Origin: Deltaproteobacteria bacterium
GTDB taxonomy: Bacteria; Desulfobacterota; Desulfuromonadia; Desulfuromonadales; BM103
Assembly (NCBI GenBank): GCA_024279915.1
Contig: JAJRRB010000056.1
Location: 1-51,581 of the forward strand
Direction: 5' to 3'
Length of the DNA stretch: 51,581 nt
Shown here: one piece after another, positions 45,151 to 51,581 of the stretch
How the letters are laid out: every line of letters starts with the position of its first letter
Numbering within the stretch: position 1 is the first letter of the stretch
The notes under the pieces: model-generated
The model's input: the letters and a program-made list of their open reading frames with translations, nothing else
What the model was told of the DNA's origin: nothing
Databases searched by the model: none
Position numbers and translations under genes: made by a program

Positions 45151-45999
45151 CTACTGCTTGGTAAAGATACGCAGAGCCTGCGACAGTTTTCCCTTCATCT
45201 CCTGACGAGAAACAATCATATCAACCATGCCATGTTCCAGAAGGAACTCCGAACGCTGGAAACCTTCCGGGAGCTGCTGACGGATGGTTTGCTCGATAAC
45301 CCGGGGGCCAGCAAAGCCTATCAGAGCTTTCGGCTCGGCAACGTTGAGATCGCCAAGCATGGCAAAGCTGGCAGTAACACCACCTGTGGTCGGATCTGTC
45401 AGTACCGAGATGAAAGGTATCCGGGCTTTTTTCAGCTTGGCGAGGGCAGCACTGCTTTTGGCCATCTGCATCAAAGAAAGGATACTCTCCTGCATGCGCG
45501 CACCACCTGAAGATGAAAAGATCATAACTGGCGCTTTTTTCTCCAGACCCAGTTCGATTGCCCGCGTCACCTTTTCACCGACAACCGAACCCATGCTGCC
45601 GCCAAGGAAACCAAAATCAAATACAGCAACGACAACTTCCTGATCATTCATCATTCCGGAACCGGTAATAACCGCATCGCCCGCGCCGTTCTTCTTAACG
45701 GCGGCCTTGATCCGGTCGCTATATTTCTTAGAGTCCTTGAACTTCAAAAAATCCACAGAGGACATCTCGGCATCAGTTTCGACAAATGTCCCCTCGTCAA
45801 TAACCAGAGTGATCCTTTCGCGAGCGCTGATGCGGAAATGATAATCGCATTTCGGACAAACGTTCAAATTGCGCTCGATCTCTTTGGAGTAAATAATCTC
45901 CTCGCAATTCTTGCACTTCGTCCAGAGCCCTTCCGGCATTTGTACTTTTTTACTTTCCACTTGCGCAATCGGCGCTTTTGATTTTTTAAACCAGGCCAT
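45151..45999 (-). CDS. accD: Acetyl-CoA carboxylase carboxyltransferase, beta subunit
   Basis: AccD (282 residues) with AccA transfers the carboxyl group from biotin to acetyl-CoA in fatty-acid synthesis. A Cys4 zinc finger (C29, C32, C48, C51) begins the protein and the carboxyltransferase fold follows ([53 protein letters not shown]). It lies between trpA and folC; a promoter candidate and a dyad sit upstream, so it may be transcribed apart from trpA. Confidence 0.97.
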   Translation of the reverse strand: MAWFKKSKAPIAQVESKKVQMPEGLWTKCKNCEEIIYSKEIERNLNVCPKCDYHFRISARERITLVIDEGTFVETDAEMSSVDFLKFKDSKKYSDRIKAAVKKNGAGDAVITGSGMMNDQEVVVAVFDFGFLGGSMGSVVGEKVTRAIELGLEKKAPVMIFSSSGGARMQESILSLMQMAKSSAALAKLKKARIPFISVLTDPTTGGVTASFAMLGDLNVAEPKALIGFAGPRVIEQTIRQQLPEGFQRSEFLLEHGMVDMIVSRQEMKGKLSQALRIFTKQ

Positions 46000-46080
46000 T
46001 TTTTACCTCGCAATTCAGACAGTTCCAGTGTTTAAAGAGGAACCGTTAGGTGCCGTTCTATATCCGACAGTGCTTCTGAC

Positions 46081-46110
46081 AGAATACCAGCTTCACACTG
46101 ATCTATTCAA
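46081..46110 (-). promoter_or_regulatory. Candidate sigma70 promoter of accD
   Basis: On the minus strand TTGAAT (46105-46110) and TATTCT (46081-46086) are 18 bases apart, and a TG lies just before the -10. Each hexamer has four of six consensus bases. Confidence 0.35.
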
Positions 46111-46152
46111 GAAATAGGGCTCATATTAAATATTTTGACTGCTGCTTCCAGT

Positions 46153-46168
46153 TTGTCCAGTTGGACAA
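46153..46168. promoter_or_regulatory. 16-bp dyad between trpA and accD
   Basis: TTGTCCA and TGGACAA flank a two-base centre. It has the look of an operator. It lies about 43 bases upstream of the accD promoter candidate and just beyond the trpA stop. The binding factor is unknown. Confidence 0.4.
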
Positions 46169-46186
46169 GATTCTTAGTCAGCAAAA

Positions 46187-46978
46187 TCAGATCGCCGCTT
46201 TAAATTGTCTGGCAAAGTTTCGACCCTCGTCCAGCAGGTGCGGCGAATCGCTGAATTCAGCAATCAGCTTGACCAGGGCGCTGCCGACAACAACAGCATC
46301 GGCAACCTGGGCAACAGCTCCGGCATCTTCAGGCGAGGAGATGCCAAAACCGACTGCTACGGGAACCGAGCTTAATTCTTTTAGCTCCTTGACAGAGGTA
46401 GCGATTGATCCTGCATCCACCTTTTGGCTGCCAGTCACACCAGTCATTGAAACATAGTAGAGGCATCCTTCACCATCAGCTGCCAACCGGGCGCTGCGTT
46501 CCTTGCCTGTGGTCGGCGCAAGCAGTGTAATCAAGTCGATCCCGGACTCTTTAAGGAACGGATGCAACTCATTGGTTTCTTCTGGAGGCAGATCAACCAG
46601 TAACAAACCATCGACGCCAGCAGTAGCGGCATCAAGAGCGAACTGTTCGGGGCCATAATTGAAGATAGGGTTGTAATAGCCCATTAAGACAATCGGCACA
46701 TTACTATGTTGGCGAACCCTCGCAACCATATCAAGCACGCCGCGCAGTGTCGTCCCGGACTCCAGAGCTCTTTCTGAGGCAAATTGTATTGTCGGTCCAT
46801 CAGCCATTGGATCAGAAAAGGGGAAACCTAGTTCGATCAGATCGACGCCAGATTCAACAAGTGTATGAACGATCTGTTCACTGGTCCCCAGATCCGGATC
46901 ACCCGCAGTAATAAAAGTAATAAGGGCTTTTTCACCACGCGCTTTTAGCGCATTCAATGTAGAGGTAATATTTGACAT
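46187..46978 (-). CDS. trpA: Tryptophan synthase alpha chain
   Basis: TrpA cleaves indole-3-glycerol phosphate and passes indole to TrpB. Family blocks are [31 protein letters not shown] (with the catalytic Glu and Asp) and [10 protein letters not shown] with VVVGSALV near the end. ATG 46978 starts the usual N-terminus; an upstream ATG at 47005 would add nine residues. In this cluster it is split from trpB by a glycosylase and a helicase gene, all on the same strand. Confidence 0.96.
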   Translation of the reverse strand: MSNITSTLNALKARGEKALITFITAGDPDLGTSEQIVHTLVESGVDLIELGFPFSDPMADGPTIQFASERALESGTTLRGVLDMVARVRQHSNVPIVLMGYYNPIFNYGPEQFALDAATAGVDGLLLVDLPPEETNELHPFLKESGIDLITLLAPTTGKERSARLAADGEGCLYYVSMTGVTGSQKVDAGSIATSVKELKELSSVPVAVGFGISSPEDAGAVAQVADAVVVGSALVKLIAEFSDSPHLLDEGRNFARQFKAAI

Positions 46979-47041
46979 AAATAAAATCTTTCCGAAAACT
47001 TTCATTTTATCGGATTGGACCGACCAACATCAACCGTTTTT

Positions 47042-47710
47042 TCACTTCAACAACGATTTGACCTGTTCAAGCAGGTCAAGAAACATTGTGTCGTGCATCC
47101 GACCGGTTTGAACATTGTACCGGCTGGTGTGGTAACAATCGATCAACCAGACTCCATTGGGCAGCAAAAAGCTATTGCCATGGCCGAAAGGAACATCCGC
47201 CATCCGTTTGATCAGCCCTTGAGACTGAAAGAGTTTCAAGAGGCTGGTATGCGCCCCATGCCCCAGAGCAATAATGACCTGTAGATTCTTCAAAACCTGC
47301 AGTTCTGTCTCAAGATACGGCCGACATGCAGTAAATTCATCCGCATTCGGACGATTCTCCGGGGGCAAACACTTGACCGCATTGGTGATATAGAGGTCGT
47401 GCAGCTCCAGGCCATCATCAGCAGAGATAACTTCTGTCTGATTGGAGAGCCCGGACTGATGCAGCAAAGGATACATAAAGTCGCCAGCCCCATCCCCGGT
47501 AAAGGGACGACCAGTTCGGTTTGCACCATGGGCACCGGGAGCCAGGCCGACCAGGCAGATACGCGCCTGCAAATCGCCGAAACCGTTCACCGGACCATTA
47601 TGATAATCAACTCGCAAGCGTCCTTTAGCCGGTGCAAGTTGGGCCATAAAAGCCACACGTCGCGTACAATGAACACAGCGATCCAGACCATCCAGGCGAA
47701 AACTAGTCAC
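47042..47710 (-). CDS. Uracil-DNA glycosylase, family 5 (UdgB-like)
   Basis: Removes uracil, and in family 5 also other deaminated bases, from DNA. The 222-residue protein has motif A as GLAPGAHGANRTGRPFTGD, which points to family 5 rather than family 4, and motif 3 as HTSRYNVQTGR. Four cysteines (C12, C15, C114, C129) are spaced to hold the 4Fe-4S cluster of families 4 and 5. The start is GTG 47710 with AGGTGAG upstream, six bases after the helicase stop. Its place inside a trp cluster is unusual. Confidence 0.9.
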   Translation of the reverse strand: MTSFRLDGLDRCVHCTRRVAFMAQLAPAKGRLRVDYHNGPVNGFGDLQARICLVGLAPGAHGANRTGRPFTGDGAGDFMYPLLHQSGLSNQTEVISADDGLELHDLYITNAVKCLPPENRPNADEFTACRPYLETELQVLKNLQVIIALGHGAHTSLLKLFQSQGLIKRMADVPFGHGNSFLLPNGVWLIDCYHTSRYNVQTGRMHDTMFLDLLEQVKSLLK

Positions 47711-47716
47711 CCTATC

Positions 47717-48979
47717 TCACCTCTTATGACTCGGCTTGCCACCAGAACGCCGTCCCCTCGGCGGGTGTGATTTCCCCCCACCACCTCTTTTGTCATGCAC
47801 ATGGGTCTTTTTGTGCGGCACACCACGTTTGTAATCGTGGCAGAGATCTTCGTCCTGAGGAACGGTACTCGGAATTTTCTGGCCGATATACTCTTCAATG
47901 TCGGGGAGAAAATAGGCCAAGTCCTCATCGGCAAAACTGATCGCCTTCCCGCCTGCTCCGGCCCGGGCCGTTCTGCCGATGCGGTGAACATAGTCCTCTG
48001 CATCCTGCGGCAGGTCATAGTTGACCACGTGTGTTACGCCATCGATATGCAGACCACGCGATGCGACATCAGTGGCCACCAGAAAGTTCAATTTGCCATC
48101 CTTGAAATCATCGAGAATGCGCATACGTTTTTTCTGAGGAATATCGCCGGACAGAACGGCCACCTTGAAGCTATTCTGTTGCAAACGTCCGGAAAGGTGC
48201 TCCCCTTCCCGCTTGGTATTGACAAAAACCAGGACTCTAACTTCCTCAGCTTCCTTCTTGAGCAATCCGAGCAACAAGGGAAATTTCTCCCGGCGTGAGA
48301 CATGATAAACAATCTGTTCAACACGTTCGGCCGTCACCTGCTCAGGTTCAATGCGAACCTTTTCGGCAATGTTCATAAACTCATAGGCGAGTTCCATGAC
48401 ACGTTGTGACAAGGTGGCCGAGAAAAGCATCGTCTGACGTTTTTCAAAAGGCGGCAGTTTGCGCAAGATAAAGCGCAGATCACGGATAAAGCCCATATCA
48501 AACATCCGGTCAGCCTCATCGATAACCAGAGATTCAACATATTTCAGAGTAAAAACATTCTGCTTGGCATAATCAATCAGACGACCTGGGGTCGCGACGA
48601 TAATATCGACACCATCCTGCAAAGCCTTTCGCTGTTTTTCATAATCAACACCACCAAAAATGGCCTGGACCTTAAAGGGACAGTGGGCCCCCAGGCCATT
48701 GGCATCGGCACAAATCTGCACCACCAGCTCTCGGGTCGGTGCGAGTATCAGAGCTCGTGGACCGCGTTTTGATGCTGACGTATTTTTCTGCAACCGGGTA
48801 AAAAGAGCAATCAAAAAAGCCGCTGTTTTACCGGTACCGGTCTGGGCTTGAGCAGCAACATCACGCCCCTGCAGTGCCAGGGGAATTGACTCTTCCTGGA
48901 CTGGTGTCAGGTCAACAAAGCCGACCTGTTCAATGCCTCGCATGAGCTCCGAAGGGAGCTCTAGTTCCGTGAATTTCAT
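47717..48979 (-). CDS. DEAD-box RNA helicase, RhlB/RhlE-like
   Basis: The 420-residue protein has the full helicase core: Q motif (VGFVDLTPVQEESIPLAL), AQTGTGKT, APTRELVVQ, ATPGRL, the DEAD box in VIDEADRMFDMGF, SAT, and HRIGRTARAG. A basic Gly/Arg/His-rich tail of about 45 residues follows, as in RNA-binding helicases. YAKQNVFTLK and GDIPQKKRMRILDDF match the RhlB style. ATG 48979 begins the normal fold; the frame is open to TTG 49012. It probably unwinds structured RNA in ribosome assembly or RNA decay. Confidence 0.93.
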   Translation of the reverse strand: MKFTELELPSELMRGIEQVGFVDLTPVQEESIPLALQGRDVAAQAQTGTGKTAAFLIALFTRLQKNTSASKRGPRALILAPTRELVVQICADANGLGAHCPFKVQAIFGGVDYEKQRKALQDGVDIIVATPGRLIDYAKQNVFTLKYVESLVIDEADRMFDMGFIRDLRFILRKLPPFEKRQTMLFSATLSQRVMELAYEFMNIAEKVRIEPEQVTAERVEQIVYHVSRREKFPLLLGLLKKEAEEVRVLVFVNTKREGEHLSGRLQQNSFKVAVLSGDIPQKKRMRILDDFKDGKLNFLVATDVASRGLHIDGVTHVVNYDLPQDAEDYVHRIGRTARAGAGGKAISFADEDLAYFLPDIEEYIGQKIPSTVPQDEDLCHDYKRGVPHKKTHVHDKRGGGGKSHPPRGRRSGGKPSHKR

Positions 48980-49032
48980 AAAGTATACTGCGATCGGCAC
49001 AATCTCAGGCAAGAAGAGCTTATTCCCTTCTC

Positions 49033-49067
49033 ATCCCTCGTCCTGCGTCCCGCGTCCTAGGTCCTGG
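49033..49067. repeat. Heptanucleotide repeat GTCCNNN
   Basis: Four consecutive units (GTCCTGC, GTCCCGC, GTCCTAG, GTCCTGG at 49040-49067), with a fifth decayed one before them, lie in the gap between trpB and the helicase gene, ending just before the trpB stop. No known role. Confidence 0.7.
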
Positions 49068-49069
49068 TT

Positions 49070-50266
49070 TTAAAGTTCTACACCCATTGCTTCAGCAACA
49101 GTATGAATGTCCTTGTCTCCGCGACCGGAAAGGCAAACGAGGATGACTTGCTCTGGGGATAGTTCCGGAGCAAGCTTGAGAAGATGAGCAATTGCATGAG
49201 CACTTTCCAGTGCCGGAATAATCCCTTCCATTTCCGTCAACATCCGGAAAGCCGCCAAAGCCTCATCATCAGTGACCGAAACATATTCGGCACGACCCAG
49301 GTCGTTGAGTAGAGCATGTTCAGGGCCAACGCCAGGATAATCAAGACCTGCAGAGATCGAGTGGGCGTGTTGAATCTGGCCATCATCGTCCTGCAGGAGA
49401 TAGGTCTTGTTGCCGTGTAAGACACCGACCCGGCCAGCTGAAATGCTGGCTGCGTGTTTATCGGTTTGCACACCGAGACCGGCCGCCTCAACCCCGATCA
49501 GACGCACCGAGGAGTCGTCAATAAATGGGTAAAAAAGGCCCATGGCATTTGACCCACCACCGATGCAAGCCACAGCCGCGTCGGGCAAACGTCCCTCTAC
49601 ATCGAGAATCTGTGCTTTAGCCTCACGCCCGATAACAGACTGGAAATCTCGAACCATCTGCGGATACGGATGTGGCCCGGCCACTGTGCCAATCACGTAA
49701 AAGGTGTCACGCACATGGGTCACCCAGTAACGCATGGCTTCGTTCATGGCGTCTTTGAGCGTGGCGGTACCGCTGGTCACTTCGTGGACGCGAGCACCAA
49801 GGAGCTTCATGCGAAAAACGTTGAGAGACTGGCGTCTGATATCTTCAGTGCCCATGAAAACATCACATTCCAAGCCAAAGAGAGCAGCAACTGTCGCAGT
49901 CGCAACACCATGCTGACCTGCACCGGTTTCGGCAATCACCTTGCGCTTGCCCATGCGGCGGGCCAACAGAATCTGGCCAACCGTATTATTGACTTTATGG
50001 GCACCGGTATGATTCAGATCTTCACGTTTCAGATATATTTTGGCACCACCAAAATGATTGGTGAGCCTTTTGGCAAAATAGAGAGGACTCGGACGACCGA
50101 CATAATCCTTGAGATACGTCTCAAACTCAGACAGGAATGAGGGATCAACCTGGCATTGTTTATAGCTTTCCTCCAACTCCAGCAGAGCTGGCATCAGAGT
50201 TTCAGCAACATAACGACCACCAAACTGGCCGAAATGCCCTCGAGGATCAGGCTGTTGGTAACTCAC
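49070..50266 (-). CDS. trpB: Tryptophan synthase beta chain (TrpB1 type)
   Basis: TrpB (398 residues) is the PLP enzyme that joins indole to serine. The PLP lysine lies in [15 protein letters not shown]. The catalytic Glu is in [14 protein letters not shown], and the phosphate-binding loop is [12 protein letters not shown]. The N-terminus [19 protein letters not shown] is typical of TrpB1. The start is GTG 50266, immediately after the trpF stop, with AAGGAGG eight bases upstream. It should pair with TrpA encoded downstream. Confidence 0.97.
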   Translation of the reverse strand: MSYQQPDPRGHFGQFGGRYVAETLMPALLELEESYKQCQVDPSFLSEFETYLKDYVGRPSPLYFAKRLTNHFGGAKIYLKREDLNHTGAHKVNNTVGQILLARRMGKRKVIAETGAGQHGVATATVAALFGLECDVFMGTEDIRRQSLNVFRMKLLGARVHEVTSGTATLKDAMNEAMRYWVTHVRDTFYVIGTVAGPHPYPQMVRDFQSVIGREAKAQILDVEGRLPDAAVACIGGGSNAMGLFYPFIDDSSVRLIGVEAAGLGVQTDKHAASISAGRVGVLHGNKTYLLQDDDGQIQHAHSISAGLDYPGVGPEHALLNDLGRAEYVSVTDDEALAAFRMLTEMEGIIPALESAHAIAHLLKLAPELSPEQVILVCLSGRGDKDIHTVAEAMGVEL

Positions 50267-50896
50267 TTAAAGGGCCTCCTTGGCCATGCGGATAAATCGC
50301 GCTACCTTTTCCGGGTCTTTCTGCCCGGGTTTCTCTTCGACCCCACTGGATACATCCACGCCATAGGGATGAACCTGGCGCACGGCCTCGGCAACATTCT
50401 CCGGGTTAAGCCCGCCAGCGAGGATCACCCGATGCTGCGCAGCAATATCCGCCGCCTGCTGCCAATCACAACGATGACCTGTACCACCAAGCTGGTTCGG
50501 GACATAGGCATCAAGGAGCAAGGCAGAAACTTGGAATGACGCAAAGAGGCTGTTTTCCATAGTGGGCTTCAGGCGCAACGCCTTGATCACCCGATATGGA
50601 GGGTAGCAGCACTGGTCAGGCTCTTCATCACCATGCAACTGTACTGTATTCAAACCGCAAAACTCCATCATCTCACGGATACGTGCTGGCGGCTCATTAA
50701 CAAAGAGGCCGACAGTAGAGACCAGCGGTGGTAAATCGGCAATAATCCTCCTGGCCCGATCCGGATTAACAAATCGAGAGCTGCCTGGATAAAAGACAAA
50801 GCCGAGGGCATCCGCCCCGCATATCGAGGCATGCCGAGCATCCTCTATATTAGTGATACCGCAGATTTTCACCCGCGGCACACCACAACCGGCCAT
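50267..50896 (-). CDS. trpF: Phosphoribosylanthranilate isomerase
   Basis: TrpF (209 residues) does the Amadori rearrangement before indoleglycerol phosphate synthesis. The catalytic Cys lies in RVKICGIT near the start, and the catalytic Asp in LLLDAYVPNQLGGTGH. A phosphate-binding end (LAGGLNPENV, GVDVSSGVEEKPGQKDPEK) completes the barrel. ATG 50896 is preferred to the TTG just before it. It starts three bases from the trpB2 stop and abuts trpB, so the three are one transcript. Confidence 0.96.
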   Translation of the reverse strand: MAGCGVPRVKICGITNIEDARHASICGADALGFVFYPGSSRFVNPDRARRIIADLPPLVSTVGLFVNEPPARIREMMEFCGLNTVQLHGDEEPDQCCYPPYRVIKALRLKPTMENSLFASFQVSALLLDAYVPNQLGGTGHRCDWQQAADIAAQHRVILAGGLNPENVAEAVRQVHPYGVDVSSGVEEKPGQKDPEKVARFIRMAKEAL

Positions 50897-50899
50897 CAA

Positions 50900-51581
50900 T
50901 CAGCCAACCTTGGGTAAGTGCGACAAAGATTCCTTGATTGCCGCCTCAGGATACTCATAATCTTCCAACTCGTTGTTGAAGTAAGCATCATACGCTGCCA
51001 TATCAACATGACCATGGCCAGAGAGGTTGAAGAGAATAGTTTTCTCTTTGCCTTCTTCTTTGGCCAGCAGAGCTTCATCAATTGCGCCACGGATAGCATG
51101 AGATGACTCAGGCGCCGGAATAATCGATTCGGTTCGAGCGAACAGGACAGCCGCTTCGAAACAGGCCGTCTGCTGGACTGCTCTTGTTTCAACAACCCCT
51201 TCATGCACCAGTTGTGACACCAGCGGAGAAGCACCATGATAGCGCAGGCCACCGGCATGAATGCCAGGCGGCATGAAATCATGGCCAAGAGTATACATAC
51301 GGGAGATCGGAGCCATCTTCGCAGTATCGCCATAATCAAAAGCGTAAACGCCTTTGGTCAGAGTCGGGCAACTGGCCGGCTCTACTGCCAGCAGCCGGAC
51401 ATCCTTGCCATTCGCCTTATCCGCAACAAAGGGGAAGGCAAGACCGGCAAAGTTAGAGCCACCGCCGTGACAACCGATAACAACATCAGGATAGTCGCCA
51501 ACGATTTTGAGCTGCTCCTTGGCTTCGAGACCAATAATCGTCTGATGCATACAGACGTGATTCAGTACGCTACCGAGCGAG
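50900..51581 (-). CDS. TrpB2-like tryptophan synthase beta paralogue (5' end outside window)
   Basis: The last 227 or so residues of a PLP enzyme are visible; the frame is open through the window edge with sequence ([20 protein letters not shown]) that belongs inside the fold, so the true start is beyond 51581. [16 protein letters not shown] is the phosphate loop and [17 protein letters not shown] the end of the active site. The style ([23 protein letters not shown]) is that of TrpB2, a longer class distinct from the TrpB encoded next door. TrpB2 may salvage indole or act apart from TrpA; its role here is unknown. Confidence 0.9.
   Translation of the reverse strand, partial: SLGSVLNHVCMHQTIIGLEAKEQLKIVGDYPDVVIGCHGGGSNFAGLAFPFVADKANGKDVRLLAVEPASCPTLTKGVYAFDYGDTAKMAPISRMYTLGHDFMPPGIHAGGLRYHGASPLVSQLVHEGVVETRAVQQTACFEAAVLFARTESIIPAPESSHAIRGAIDEALLAKEEGKEKTILFNLSGHGHVDMAAYDAYFNNELEDYEYPEAAIKESLSHLPKVG

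Overview
The window is a chromosomal segment of a Gram-negative bacterium. Gene content and order point to the Desulfuromonadales/Geobacterales part of the old Deltaproteobacteria: an NtrB/NtrC pair, a K+-dependent membrane pyrophosphatase, CimA citramalate synthase for isoleucine, CdaA/CdaR with GlmM, and both TRAP and TAXI transporters. This is inference from gene content; no rRNA marker is present. Almost every gene is housekeeping and most lie on the minus strand.

Layout. 1-2789 (+): the end of an NtrB kinase, the sigma54 activator NtrC, and dihydrofolate reductase. 2841-13392 (-): dnaB, rplI, a DUF2232 membrane protein, rpsR, rpsF, ychF, hppA, pth, rplY, prs, tRNA-Gln and ispE. 13393-14359: a long non-coding stretch ending in a textbook sigma54 promoter. 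14360-18026 (+): a DctPQM TRAP transporter, its large permease broken by a one-base frameshift, then a UspA protein. 18156-21009 (-): a TAXI receptor and its fused 4TM/12TM permease. 21243-22609 (-): a stand-alone E2 acyltransferase catalytic domain, a doubtful small ORF, and a 51-residue zinc-ribbon gene with its own promoter and terminator. 22765-37135 (-): a long compact cluster, in transcription order tilS, ftsH, folP, cdaA, cdaR, glmM, pdxJ, acpS, nnrD, a CBS protein, tsaE, lysC, cimA and a ComEA-like gene. 37153-40865 (-): two tRNA-Met genes, a SPOR protein, argS, ftsB and a second ComEA-like gene. 41077-51581 (-): lptD, folC, accD, trpA, a uracil-DNA glycosylase, a DEAD-box helicase, trpB, trpF and a TrpB2-like gene cut by the window edge.

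How genes work together: folA, folP and folC make folate; trpF, trpB and trpA make tryptophan; lysC and cimA feed the aspartate-family and isoleucine pathways; cdaA/cdaR make and regulate c-di-AMP beside glmM, which supplies cell-wall precursor. NtrC-type activators and the sigma54 promoter before dctP suggest regulated uptake of organic acids.

The most unusual points are: (1) an LptD with an extra N-terminal segment resembling a reduced PhnD-type periplasmic binding domain; (2) folP with no ATG, GTG or TTG able to give the conserved N-terminus, apparently starting at ATT overlapping the ftsH stop; (3) a G8 tract at pdxJ/acpS and a T5 tract in dctM, both linked to disturbed reading frames; (4) strong hairpins just after the receptor gene in both TRAP-type operons. 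No CRISPR array, insertion sequence, phage or plasmid feature was seen.
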